Source: Methylobacterium tarhaniae
Lineage (GTDB): Bacteria; Pseudomonadota; Alphaproteobacteria; Rhizobiales; Beijerinckiaceae
DNA length: 48,119 nt
Assembly (NCBI RefSeq): GCF_001043955.1
Contig: NZ_LABZ01000201.1
Span: forward strand, 1 to 48,119
Reading direction: 5' to 3'
In this document: in pieces, positions 1 through 7,460 of the stretch
Position numbering within the stretch: position 1 is the stretch's first letter
How the letters are laid out: each line of letters opens with the position of its first letter
The notes under the pieces: model-generated
The model's input: only the letters and a program-made list of their open reading frames with translations
What the model was told of the DNA's origin: nothing
Databases searched by the model: none
Position numbers and translations under genes: made by a program

Positions 1-21
1 GGAGGAGGGAGGGCGGCACGC

Positions 22-231
22 TCACGAGGTGAGGGGCAGAGCGACCGCGACGACCGCGCCGAGGAGCGCCACGTACAGGGCGAGGTCGAACAGGGGCCGG
101 TGCCAGACCAGGCGGTAGAAGCCGCTCCAGGCCAGCAACCGGCGCAGCGGCAGGCTGACGAGGAAGGCGAGCAGCATCCAGGCCGCGAGGCTGGGCACGA
201 AGACGCCGTAGAGGTCGAACTCACCCGTCAT
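22..231 (-). CDS. DUF1656 small inner-membrane protein
   Basis: A 69-residue protein with two hydrophobic helices (about residues 9-28 and 50-67) separated by a short basic loop, the size and layout of the DUF1656/AaeX family. Such proteins are encoded beside FUSC-type aromatic-acid or drug exporters, and their exact role is not established. Its ATG overlaps the stop of the upstream FUSC gene by 4 bp (ATGA), so translation is probably coupled. The periplasmic HlyD/AaeA-like adaptor usually found in these operons is not in the window and would be expected further left. Family assignment is from hydropathy, the opening MTGEFDLYGVFVPS and context. Confidence 0.85.
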   Translation of the reverse strand: MTGEFDLYGVFVPSLAAWMLLAFLVSLPLRRLLAWSGFYRLVWHRPLFDLALYVALLGAVVAVALPLTS

Positions 232-2270
232 GCCGCGAGCTCCGGTCGGGTGTCCGAGGGACGGGCCGGCCGGTAGGGATCCGCCTCCGGAAACAGGCCG
301 CGGCGGATCCCCACGAGGCCCATCAGGGCGGCGCGCCCCGCCGCCTGCCGGGCATCGGCGGAGACCGCGTCCAAGGCCGCATCGACGGAGGCGAGGAGGG
401 CCGGCGCCGGCTCCAGGGTCGGGCTCTCGAAATGGCGGGCCAGGGCGGCGAGGAGCCGCTCGACCGCGTCCCTGCCGGGTGGCGAGAGCTGCCGGCGGTC
501 GCGGCGCAGCTCGACCACGTTGATGCCGACGCGCACCTCGGCGAGGAGGTCGGCCGTCCATTCCGCGTCGTCGGCCGGCAGGGCGGCGAGGCGCGGCGCG
601 ATCAAACCGACCCGGTCGAGCATGAGCGCCGCCAGTTCGAGGCCGTTCTGCGCGCCGCGGCGCCGGGCGGCGCGGGCGAGCTCGCGCCGGTTGATGCCCC
701 GCAGCCGTCGTGCCGACCAGCCGGCCCCGACCGAGCGGACGAGGCGCGTGACCACCGCCCCCGTCCACATCCCGAGGATGACCGCGACGGCGGAATTGGC
801 GAAGGCCGCGAAATCGGCGCTGAAGCTGCCCTGGAGGGCGATCATGGTCGAGCCGTTGACCGCCGCGCCCATCGCCCTCGGGGCGGTCCGCGGCTGCGCC
901 ATGAACACGCCGCAGAGCAGCAATCCGGGCGCGAGCGCCAGGGCCAGCATCTCGAAGGTGGTGGCCAGCGGCAGGATGGCGAACAGGTAGGCGCCCGCCC
1001 CGAGCGCGCCGACGATGGCCGAGTTGGCGAAGCTGACGATGAAGGGCGCGGGGTCGTCCTGCGCGGCGAAGAAGCAGCACCCGACCGCCGCCATCATCGG
1101 GGCTCCGGCGCCGTCCGGCCACCCGGTCGCGATCCAGATCGCGCAGGCGAGCACGATCGAGAGGAACACGCCCGCCGCCGACAGGAGGGCCATGCCGCGG
1201 TCGCGGTGACGGATCGTGCGGGCCGCGGCCGTGTAGCGGAAGGCGAGGTGCTCGGCGACGGGCGTTCCGTCGGCGATGTGCCGCTGGAGCAGGCGGGCAT
1301 CCTGGCGCAGGTCGATGAAGTCGACGAGCCGCGCCACGAGGCTCGCGAGGACGAGGTCGTTCCAGGACGGGCGCTCGCCGAGGCGGGAATCGACCGCGAC
1401 CGCGCTCGCCTTGAGCCGCGCGGCCTCGGCCGGGTCGGTCGTGCCGACGGCGAGCCAGGCGGCCATGGCGTCGAGCACGCCGCGCAGCCGGTCGGGGAGG
1501 GCCCCGGCCCGCTCCAGGGTCTCGATGCGGTCCGCGATCGCCGAGACGATCGGCAGGACCATCAGCATGTGCTGGCGCAGGGTCGCCATGGCGTCGGCCG
1601 AGCGCTCCGCCCCCGTCATGTCGTAGCGCAGGGGCGTCGCCAGCGCGTCGAACGCGATCGCGTCCGAGGCGAGCCGGAGACGCTTGGCCTGGGTGTCCTT
1701 CGCCGGCCGGGCCCGGCCGAGGACGTCGCAGGCCCACAGGCGGGCATCGCGCAGCCAGGCGTCGAGCCGGCCGGCGATCGTCGGAGCGGCCGATTGCGGC
1801 AGCACGACCGACGACATCAGGCTGGCGCAGAGGATGCCCAGCGTGATCTCCTCCGCCCGGGCGACCGCGGTGCCGAAGATCGCATCGGGCTCGCCGACCG
1901 CCGGGAAGCCGATCAGGGCGGCCGTGTAGCCGCCGAGCATCATCAGGTAGCTGCGCGGCGTCCGGTCGAGGAGCGAGAAATACAGGCAGACCGCGACCCA
2001 GAGGGCGATGGCGAGCGTCAGGAGCTCCGGCGCGTTGACGAGGTTCGGGACCAGGATGACGGTGACGACCGCGCCGAGCAGCGTGCCGCCGACCCGGTAT
2101 ACCGCCTTCGACCGGGTGGCCCCGGCCAGGACCTGGCTGGTGATGTAGACCGTCCCGACCGCCCAGTAGGGCTTCGGCAGGTCGATCCAGAACGCCAGGA
2201 ACAGGGCCAGCATCGCCGCCGCGAAGGTCTTGATCGAGAACGCCCAGTCGCGCCAGCCGGGGACGGTCAT
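228..2270 (-). CDS. FUSC-family (fusaric acid resistance/AaeB-like) exporter
   Basis: A 680-residue inner-membrane protein with two hydrophobic blocks, each followed by a long soluble region, typical of the FUSC/AaeB family that exports aromatic acids and related toxic compounds with a periplasmic adaptor. The N-terminal helices carry the family-like run DLPKPYWAVGTVYITSQ. The first membrane block covers about residues 10-165 and the second about 350-500. The ATG chosen overlaps the upstream MarR stop by 4 bp and the downstream DUF1656 start by 4 bp, which makes a tightly coupled marR-fusC-DUF1656 operon. The substrate cannot be read from sequence. Regulation by the adjacent MarR protein is inferred from the operon. 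Confidence 0.9.
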   Translation of the reverse strand: MTVPGWRDWAFSIKTFAAAMLALFLAFWIDLPKPYWAVGTVYITSQVLAGATRSKAVYRVGGTLLGAVVTVILVPNLVNAPELLTLAIALWVAVCLYFSLLDRTPRSYLMMLGGYTAALIGFPAVGEPDAIFGTAVARAEEITLGILCASLMSSVVLPQSAAPTIAGRLDAWLRDARLWACDVLGRARPAKDTQAKRLRLASDAIAFDALATPLRYDMTGAERSADAMATLRQHMLMVLPIVSAIADRIETLERAGALPDRLRGVLDAMAAWLAVGTTDPAEAARLKASAVAVDSRLGERPSWNDLVLASLVARLVDFIDLRQDARLLQRHIADGTPVAEHLAFRYTAAARTIRHRDRGMALLSAAGVFLSIVLACAIWIATGWPDGAGAPMMAAVGCCFFAAQDDPAPFIVSFANSAIVGALGAGAYLFAILPLATTFEMLALALAPGLLLCGVFMAQPRTAPRAMGAAVNGSTMIALQGSFSADFAAFANSAVAVILGMWTGAVVTRLVRSVGAGWSARRLRGINRRELARAARRRGAQNGLELAALMLDRVGLIAPRLAALPADDAEWTADLLAEVRVGINVVELRRDRRQLSPPGRDAVERLLAALARHFESPTLEPAPALLASVDAALDAVSADARQAAGRAALMGLVGIRRGLFPEADPYRPARPSDTRPELAA

Positions 2271-2809
2271 TCCGCCGCCTCGTCGTCCGGGAGCCCGGAG
2301 CATCCCGGCTCCATGTCCAGGACTGGGAGGTCCAGGACTGGGAGGCCCAGGACCGGCATGTCGAGAACCGGGCGTGCATGATCCTGGATGGCCCGGAAGA
2401 CCCTCAGGCCGGCCTCGAGGTCGGCCGCGCTCACGCCTCCGAACACCTCCTCCCGGAGGCGCTCGAGATCGGCCTCGATCCTCGCGACGACCGCCCGTCC
2501 GGCGGGGGTGAGGCTCAGCACCTTCGCACGCCGGTCCGTGGCATCCTCCCGACGCTGGACCAGGCCTGCCGCGCAGAGCTGGTCGAGGAGACGGACGAGG
2601 GACGGCCCCTCGATCCCGACGGCCTCGGCCAGAGCCGTCTGGCGCGGCTCGCCCGCCATGCGACCGATCAGCACCAGGGGCAGTGCCTTCGCCTCCGAAA
2701 TTCCATGGGCCTCGGCGGCCGCGTCGGCGAGACGACGCCACTGTCGTCCCGCGAGGAGAAGGCTGTGCGTGTAGGCCTGACGACGCCGGTGCGGGTCCCC
2801 GTCGGTCAC
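2267..2809 (-). CDS. MarR-family transcriptional regulator with C-terminal pentapeptide repeats
   Basis: A 180-residue winged-helix regulator: dimerisation helix near the N-terminus, recognition region about residues 55-85 (TALAEAVGIEGPSLVRLLDQ) and the wing with DATDRRAKVLSLTPAGR, the MarR signature. The start is GTG with GGAG about 10 nt upstream. It is the first gene of the efflux operon, overlaps the FUSC start by 4 bp, and is expected to repress the operon and respond to an aromatic ligand. The C-terminus carries four degenerate pentapeptides (PVLDM, PVLGL, PVLDL, PVLDM) from a 15-bp tandem repeat, which is not normal for MarR proteins. Family certain, ligand unknown. Confidence 0.92.
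   Translation of the reverse strand: MTDGDPHRRRQAYTHSLLLAGRQWRRLADAAAEAHGISEAKALPLVLIGRMAGEPRQTALAEAVGIEGPSLVRLLDQLCAAGLVQRREDATDRRAKVLSLTPAGRAVVARIEADLERLREEVFGGVSAADLEAGLRVFRAIQDHARPVLDMPVLGLPVLDLPVLDMEPGCSGLPDDEAAE
2316..2375. repeat. 4 x 15-bp tandem repeat inside the MarR gene
   Basis: Four consecutive 15-bp units at 2316-2330, 2331-2345, 2346-2360 and 2361-2375. The first two are identical (tccaggactgggagg); the third and fourth have diverged. The unit length keeps frame and encodes PVL[DG][ML] pentapeptides. Confidence 0.85.
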
Positions 2810-3169
2810 ATCACCGCTCCCGTTCGACCGACGGCACGACGTCGTCGGATCCGCGCGCCGACAGATATGATGCTAGCTATCCGTCGATCGCCATGTAGCG
2901 GCGCTGCCCCGGACGGCGAGAGCCGGGTCGGCGTTTCACGCATCGGCGGCGCCCCTCACGCGCCGTCGATGAACCGTCCCGGGCCTTCGAAGAGGGTCGT
3001 TCGACCGCGCCGCAGCCGCGGCGGGCCGCCGGTCCGACGGGCTCGCCCCGCGCATCGGTGGATCGGCACGGCACCGGATCGCCGCCCGGGCACGCGCGGA
3101 CGAGCGCGCGGGGTCCGGCACTCCCGCCGCGGGATCTCGCCGGGGGCGGGCAGGGCGGCCCCGCTCGGG
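2810..3169. other. Intergenic region upstream of the marR operon
   Basis: No convincing gene. The left end holds the GTG start and Shine-Dalgarno of the MarR gene. An AT-richer island around 2868-2884, with the palindrome GCTAGC inside gatgctagctat, is the likely promoter/operator zone for the minus-strand operon. The rest is GC-rich without a recognisable element. Short open frames here have no ribosome site or family resemblance. Confidence 0.5.
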
Positions 3170-3607
3170 TCAGGCGAAGGCCGGCTCGCGCACGTCGAGC
3201 ACGGTCAGGCGCTTGGCGGTCCCGGTCCGCGTCGACCAGTCGATGGACTGCCCCTTGCTGAGCCCGAGCAGGGCGGCGCCGACCGGCGTCAGGACGGAGA
3301 TGCGGCCCCGTCCGATGTCGGCCTCGCCCGGATAGACGAGGCTCACCGCCTGCACCTTGCCGGTCGTGTCGTCGCGGAATGCGACCTCGCTGCCCATCCG
3401 GACGAACCCGAGGGCCGTCCTCCCGGCCCGCACGACCGGGATCGGCACGACCTGCGCCCGGTCGAGCTCGTCCGACAGGTAGCCCGCCAGGTCCGGCATG
3501 CGGTCCATCGCGGCGGATGCCAGCCCTGCCAGCCGCTCCCGGTCCTCCGCGGTCACCTTGATCTCCGGCAGGCTTCCACCGCCGGCAAGCGTCCTCGTCG
3601 TGTCCAT
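3170..3607 (-). CDS. rnk: Rnk-type nucleoside diphosphate kinase regulator (GreA/GreB C-terminal fold)
   Basis: A 145-residue protein resembling E. coli Rnk: short N-terminal helical region with SDELDRAQVV (about residues 44-53), then the GreA/GreB-like C-terminal domain with VSLVYPGEADIG, ISVLTPVGAALLGL and a closing beta strand. Rnk binds RNA polymerase near the secondary channel and was described as affecting nucleoside diphosphate kinase levels. The ATG has GAGGA upstream. It sits 15 bp after a small 51-residue gene on the same strand and is probably cotranscribed with it. A diverged paralogue lies at 4382 on the other strand. Confidence 0.88.
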   Translation of the reverse strand: MDTTRTLAGGGSLPEIKVTAEDRERLAGLASAAMDRMPDLAGYLSDELDRAQVVPIPVVRAGRTALGFVRMGSEVAFRDDTTGKVQAVSLVYPGEADIGRGRISVLTPVGAALLGLSKGQSIDWSTRTGTAKRLTVLDVREPAFA

Positions 3608-3622
3608 CTCGCAGATCCTCGT

Positions 3623-3778
3623 TCAGGCGGCGCGCGGGCCGGGGTCGTCGTCATCCTCGCCCGCCGGGACGGGCGGCGGGTTCGGCTGCGGCCGGACCAG
3701 CGGGACGACCTTCCGGTCGCCCGCCTCCGTGGTGGCGGGTTCCGGGGCGGGGGACGGCCCGGGCGTATCGTCGATCAT
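3623..3778 (-). CDS. Small acidic, proline-rich hypothetical protein (51 aa)
   Basis: ATG with a near-perfect Shine-Dalgarno (AGGAGG, 5 nt spacing) and a 51-codon frame ending 15 bp before the rnk start. The product begins MIDDTPGPSPAPEP, has a short middle with DRKVVPLVRP, and ends in an acidic stretch GEDDDDPGPRAA. There are no membrane segments and no cysteines. Likely disordered and cotranscribed with rnk. The good ribosome site is the main support. I do not recognise a family. Confidence 0.6.
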   Translation of the reverse strand: MIDDTPGPSPAPEPATTEAGDRKVVPLVRPQPNPPPVPAGEDDDDPGPRAA

Positions 3779-4381
3779 GGATGCCTCCTGCGGGGCCGCG
3801 ACGCCGGTACCGGCGCGTGGCGTCGCCGCGCGACTACGGGATCCGGCGCATCGCGCGCCGCCGCCTTGCGTCGGATGGATCTGGAAGGGTGTCGTCGCGC
3901 CTCTCGGCCGACCTTCGGGCGCTTCGCGGAAGCCGTCCCGGCGACCCCGAGCGGGACGGACGCAGGCGCGCCGTCGGCTCGGGGCTAGTGGCCCGCGATC
4001 AGGTTACCTGCCCGGAGCAGGCCACGGTAGAGGGTCGTGTCGAACGGCATGACGCGCTCAGGATTGGCCATGCGGGAGCGGTTGTCAAACCCGGCCGCCA
4101 GCCCCGGGCGGGGTCGCCGCGGCCCGGCTTGACACCGAGCGGTGCCGTCCCGACCTTAGGAGGGTCATGTCGAACCGCCTCCAGAGCCTCCGTCTCCTGG
4201 CGCGCTCGGGCAGCCTGCAAGCAGGCTCGTAGCCCTGGCGCTCCGCCGGCCTGTTCGCAGCCGGCCGAGGCCAGGGACGATCTCCAGCAACCTTTCCATC
4301 CGTTCGCGCGGCGCCCTTCCGGACGCCGCCGGGGCCGTCGCGCATCCTCCGCGCGGGTCGGCCATGCTGCGAGGTGCCAGG
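3779..4381. other. Divergent intergenic region between the two rnk loci
   Basis: About 600 bp between divergent gene starts. It holds the promoter of the minus-strand small gene/rnk pair near 3779-3850 and a possible 21-codon reading frame with a strong Shine-Dalgarno at 4167-4232. Two hairpins follow: GCCTGC/GCAGGC at 4213-4226 and GCCGGC/GCCGGC at 4245-4265. No larger gene is convincing. Confidence 0.5.
4167..4232 (+). CDS. Possible 21-codon leader peptide or small ORF
   Basis: ATG preceded by taggagggtc, a strong Shine-Dalgarno at good spacing, followed by 21 codons (MSNRLQSLRLLARSGSLQAG then Ser) and TAG. The 3' end of the frame falls in a 6-bp hairpin (4213-4226) and a second hairpin follows at 4245-4265. 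It lies about 150 bp upstream of the plus-strand Rnk paralogue. A leader-type attenuator is possible, but there is no biased codon run that would reveal a sensed amino acid apart from Leu/Ser/Arg richness. Confidence 0.3.
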   Translation: MSNRLQSLRLLARSGSLQAGS

Positions 4382-4831
4382 ATGCACGCGGTCCATGAAC
4401 TGCCGCCCATCACCGTCACGACCCACGACTTCGACCGGCTGGTGGCCTTCGGCCTCCACGCCTATCTGCGCGGCGACAGCCACGCCGACTTCCTGCTTTC
4501 GGAGCTGAAGCGGGCAACCCTGTGCCCGCCGCGGGCGCTGCCGGGCGAGGTGGTGTCGGTGAACGGCCGGGTGCTCTACCGGCTCGACGACGAGCCGGCC
4601 CTGCGGGAGCACCGCCTCGTCCATCCCCTCGACCTCGCCGGCCGGCCCGACGAGCTCTCGGTCGCGAGCCCGCTCGGGATGGCGCTGCTCGGGCTGCGCG
4701 TCGGGGACCGGATGCCCTTCTGCGACAACCACCGCGGCACCCAGCACGTGGTCACGGTCGCGGGCATCGACCGGCGATCCGTCGGCGAGCCGGTCGCCGG
4801 GCGCCGCGCACCCGCCCCGCGCGGGCCTTGA
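4382..4831 (+). CDS. Second Rnk-like protein (GreA/GreB C-terminal fold)
   Basis: A 149-residue diverged paralogue of the Rnk protein at 3170. It has LPPITVTTHDFDRLV near the N-terminus, LLSELKRATLCPP (compare SDELDRAQ in Rnk) and the C-terminal core with LVHPLDLAG, LSVASPLGMALLGLRVGD and a terminal strand. Role expected: RNA polymerase secondary-channel binding. I use the ATG at 4382, with GAGGT 8 nt upstream; an in-frame ATG at 4364 would add six residues and has a poorer ribosome site. The tail after residue 135 is basic and proline-rich. A GC-rich hairpin about 70 bp downstream may terminate it. Confidence 0.85.
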   Translation: MHAVHELPPITVTTHDFDRLVAFGLHAYLRGDSHADFLLSELKRATLCPPRALPGEVVSVNGRVLYRLDDEPALREHRLVHPLDLAGRPDELSVASPLGMALLGLRVGDRMPFCDNHRGTQHVVTVAGIDRRSVGEPVAGRRAPAPRGP

Positions 4832-4902
4832 GCCCCGGTGCCGTCCCGTGCCGGCCCGGCACGGCCCTGTCTCCGACAGGAGCATGTCATGACACGGCGG
4901 AA

Positions 4903-4923
4903 CCCGGGGCGGTCCTCCCCGGG
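4903..4923 (+). terminator. Candidate hairpin terminator after the second Rnk gene
   Basis: Perfect 7-bp inverted repeat CCCGGGG / CCCCGGG with a 7-nt loop, between the Rnk-like gene and the stress-protein gene. No clear T run follows, so this could also be a processing hairpin. Confidence 0.4.
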
Positions 4924-5021
4924 AGGGACAACGTCGTCGGCGCCGGCCTCGCCGGGCTGGCGGCCGTCGCACGCGCGGAGGCCGGTCGCCGGCCGACGCC
5001 AACCCGAACAGGAGAGAATCC

Positions 5022-6086
5022 ATGCGCATCCTCGTCGCCACCGATTTCTCGCCCCGCTCGCAGCGAGCCGTGCGGCGCGCCGGCATTCTGGCAGGACAGG
5101 GCCGCGGCGACGTCGTCCTGCTGCATGTCGTGGATGGTGGGGAGGCGCGCGAGACCGCGCGGGACCTGCGTGAGGCGCAGCGCATGACCGTCGAGCAAGT
5201 CGCGGTCGTGCCGGAACTCGTCGGCGTCGAATGCCGCCCGCGCGTCGTCGCGGGACGCCTTCCCGACGCGGTCTGCGACGCAGCGGCGGCCGACCGGGCC
5301 GACCTGATCGTGGTGGGGGCGAGCCGGCGGGCGGCCGCCCGAGGCTCCGGCCGGACGGTCCGCAGCCTGATCCGCGCCGCCCCGTGCCCTGTCCTCGTGG
5401 TCCATCGATCCGCTTCGGGGCCCTATGCCGGGGTCATGGTCCCGGTCGACCTCTCGGACGCCTCGGCGCGGGCCCTGCGCAGCGTCGCGTCGCTCGGTCT
5501 CGCCGACCACGCCCGCGTCACGGTCGTCCACGCCTTCGAGGCGCTGGGCAAGCCGAAGCTGTCCGGGTTCGGCGTGCCGCGCGAGCAGGTCGAGCGCTAT
5601 GTCGAAAGCTGGCGCTCCACGTTCGCGGAGGAGGTCGAGGCCTTCCTCGAAGCGAGCGGCCTCGTGGGACGGGACTGGTCGAGGCGGGTGGAGGAGGGGC
5701 GCCCGGACGAGGTCATCGCCGGCCTCGCCGCGCGGATGTCCTCCGGGCTCCTCGTCATGGGCACGCATGCCCGGACCGGGATCGGGAAGGCTCTTCGGGG
5801 GAGCGTCACCGAGGCCGTCCTCGCCGCCGGTGGCGCAGACGTGCTGGTGGTCCCGCCGCGCCGGTCCGGCGGCCGACCCTGGCCGGGGCCGTCCGCACGG
5901 GTTCCCGCGGGCCGGGCCGGGCGCCCGCCCCTCAGGGTCGTGACCGCGGGAAGGGACGTGCTCCGCGCGACCGACCGCGACGCCCGACATCCCGGGGCCT
6001 GCGCGCCACGCGCGGGGCCGAGCGGCCTTCGGAACGGAAAGCTCAAGCTTCGAGTTGAGGGGGCTGCCGAACGGGAGCCTTCATGA
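5022..6086 (+). CDS. Tandem-domain universal stress protein (UspA family)
   Basis: A 354-residue protein with two Usp domains. Domain 1 (about 1-130) starts MRILVATDFSPRSQRAVRRA and ends APCPVLVVHR. Domain 2 (about 135-280) starts VMVPVDLSDASARALR and carries the nucleotide-binding motif MGTHARTGIGKALRGSV followed by DVLVVPP. In domain 1 the corresponding loop (GASRRAAARGSGRTV) is less canonical. After residue 280 comes a 75-residue arginine/proline-rich tail without a domain. The ATG follows AACAGGAGAG. The stop overlaps the start of the phospholipase-like gene by 4 bp. Such proteins bind ATP and support survival under stress. The tail might be low-constraint read-through rather than functional. 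Confidence 0.9.
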   Translation: MRILVATDFSPRSQRAVRRAGILAGQGRGDVVLLHVVDGGEARETARDLREAQRMTVEQVAVVPELVGVECRPRVVAGRLPDAVCDAAAADRADLIVVGASRRAAARGSGRTVRSLIRAAPCPVLVVHRSASGPYAGVMVPVDLSDASARALRSVASLGLADHARVTVVHAFEALGKPKLSGFGVPREQVERYVESWRSTFAEEVEAFLEASGLVGRDWSRRVEEGRPDEVIAGLAARMSSGLLVMGTHARTGIGKALRGSVTEAVLAAGGADVLVVPPRRSGGRPWPGPSARVPAGRAGRPPLRVVTAGRDVLRATDRDARHPGACAPRAGPSGLRNGKLKLRVEGAAEREPS

Positions 6087-6667
6087 GAACGCCTCTTCTC
6101 GCCCTTCTTGGATTGATGCTCGCGACCAGCCCACAGGCGGTCCTGGCGCAGGATGCCGCGGAAGCGCCCTCGGCCTCCATCGAGGACGGCGAGCCGCGTC
6201 CGGGTCCGCCACCACCGCAGCCGGACATCGCCCAACCGAACGGGCGGGCCGGCGAGGCCCTGAACGAACCCGGCGGGCGATCCGGCATCCCGCAGGCTCT
6301 TCGCGCCTCCGGATCCAAGGCCGGCGGACCGGCGAACGAGCTCAATCCCGGCGGCCGCGCGGAGGCGCCGGCCCCGCCGAAGGGCGATCTCGGCCGGGTC
6401 GTCGCCGGCAGGGAGCTGTTCCACGGCAATTACTGCGGGAAGGGGCAGCGCGGCGAGGGCTTGCCCCCGACCGACGACCTCGATGCCGCCTGCATGCGCC
6501 ACGACGCCTGCTACGACGCGGCCGGCTACAGTTCATGCGCCTGCGATGCGACGCTCAAACGCGAGGCAGCCGTCGTTTCCGACAGCCCGGGGATGTCCCT
6601 GGAAGTTCGGCGCAGGGCCCTCAGCGTCATCCAGGCCGCGGAGGCGATGGAGTGCCGCGCCCCGTGA
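6083..6667 (+). CDS. Secreted phospholipase A2-like protein
   Basis: A 194-residue precursor with a classical signal peptide (residues 1-22, cleavage after AVLA), a proline/glycine-rich linker (about 24-105) and a C-terminal domain matching the phospholipase A2 Ca-loop and active site: NYCGKGQRGEG (116-126), DDLDAACMRHDACYD (131-145) with His140-Asp141, and CACD (152-155) supplying the second Asp. Cysteines at 118, 137, 143, 152, 154 and 191 could form disulfides in the periplasm or outside the cell. Expected activity is Ca-dependent release of the sn-2 fatty acid from phospholipids. The ATG overlaps the stress-protein stop by 4 bp. Activity is inferred from motifs only. Confidence 0.82.
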   Translation: MRTPLLALLGLMLATSPQAVLAQDAAEAPSASIEDGEPRPGPPPPQPDIAQPNGRAGEALNEPGGRSGIPQALRASGSKAGGPANELNPGGRAEAPAPPKGDLGRVVAGRELFHGNYCGKGQRGEGLPPTDDLDAACMRHDACYDAAGYSSCACDATLKREAAVVSDSPGMSLEVRRRALSVIQAAEAMECRAP

Positions 6668-6913
6668 TCCCGGCCCTGCGATCCGCGCCTCGCCGCGCGG
6701 CATGCCGCGATCAGGATGCGCCGGACTTCGTCTCGGCGTGAAGCCGGTCGCTTGCGCGGAATCGTCCGTCGGCGGGCTTCGACCGGTCCCGCCTCGCGAC
6801 AGGACCAGGGCGGCGAGCGCCGGCCTCATGCCCATGCCCATACCCGTGCCCGACAGGGCGTCGCAGGCCGCGAGCACGGTCCTTGCCGGCCGAGACGGGC
6901 GACCCGGGCAACA

Positions 6914-7318
6914 TCACAGGAACGGAGCGATCCCCAGGCTCGGATGCAGAGCATCGCCGCTCCAGTCCTCGCCGAGCTCCAGGATCAGATCCTTCAGATA
7001 CGACGCGATCCGTCGACGTGCTCCGCCATCCGTGCAGGCGACCGTGATGCCGATGCCGAGAGTCTCGCCCTCGTACCGGCGCAGCACCGACTCGGCCATC
7101 AGCGCGACCTCGCGCTCGGCCTGCGCCGTCAGCACGCGCAAGCCTCCCCGAGTGGCCAACGTCACCTCGTAGCGGATCGCAGCAGTCACGGACCGGCTCC
7201 CATCGACGGGTTGGACCTCTACCGGGTTGGACTGACCCGGATCGAAGGTCCGGTAACGGATGAGGTCCGGAAACCGATCCATCGCCGCCTGCGGTTCTTT
7301 GCCTGCGGCCTGCTTCAT
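6914..7318 (-). CDS. Hypothetical protein (134 aa)
   Basis: I do not recognise a family. The 134-residue product is soluble, has no signal peptide, and shows an ordered-looking composition: beta-rich centre (TAAIRYEVTLATRGGLRVL), a helix (QAEREVALMAESVLRRYEG), a strand LGIGITVACTD and a C-terminal helix ASYLKDLILELGEDW. This balance is unlike the Arg/Pro-rich shadows in other frames. The ATG at 7318 has only a weak GGTGA upstream; an internal Met (residue 13) is an alternative start. It stands alone between the phospholipase-like gene and the rhodanese. Confidence 0.6.
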   Translation of the reverse strand: MKQAAGKEPQAAMDRFPDLIRYRTFDPGQSNPVEVQPVDGSRSVTAAIRYEVTLATRGGLRVLTAQAEREVALMAESVLRRYEGETLGIGITVACTDGGARRRIASYLKDLILELGEDWSGDALHPSLGIAPFL

Positions 7319-7460
7319 TCGACACGATGCTCACCCGAGCTTCCCGATGACCCGCTCGATCCCGTCACCCGCGAGCGGAATTCCGCTCGTCTCGACGGCT
7401 CCATCGCCTGCCATCGCTCGCGACGCCCGCGTCACCGGCGCGACCGGTGCGCCGCCGCGG

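Noticed and set aside
432..2381. Long plus-strand open frame opposite the FUSC gene
   Set aside because: Composition is Arg/Asp/Gly-rich without hydrophobic rhythm, a shadow of codon bias in high-GC DNA.
228..2741. A longer frame upstream of the FUSC start
   Set aside because: The extra 157 residues are Arg/Gly/Pro-rich, overlap the MarR gene on the same strand in another frame, and have no family resemblance. The 4-bp overlap start at 2270 is far better.
4085..5185. Minus-strand frame opposite the second Rnk gene
   Set aside because: No domain signature and it covers a well supported plus-strand gene.
6711..7334. Alternative 207-codon frame overlapping the 134-aa hypothetical gene
   Set aside because: Arg/Gly-rich shadow. 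The 134-aa product has the balanced composition of a folded protein.
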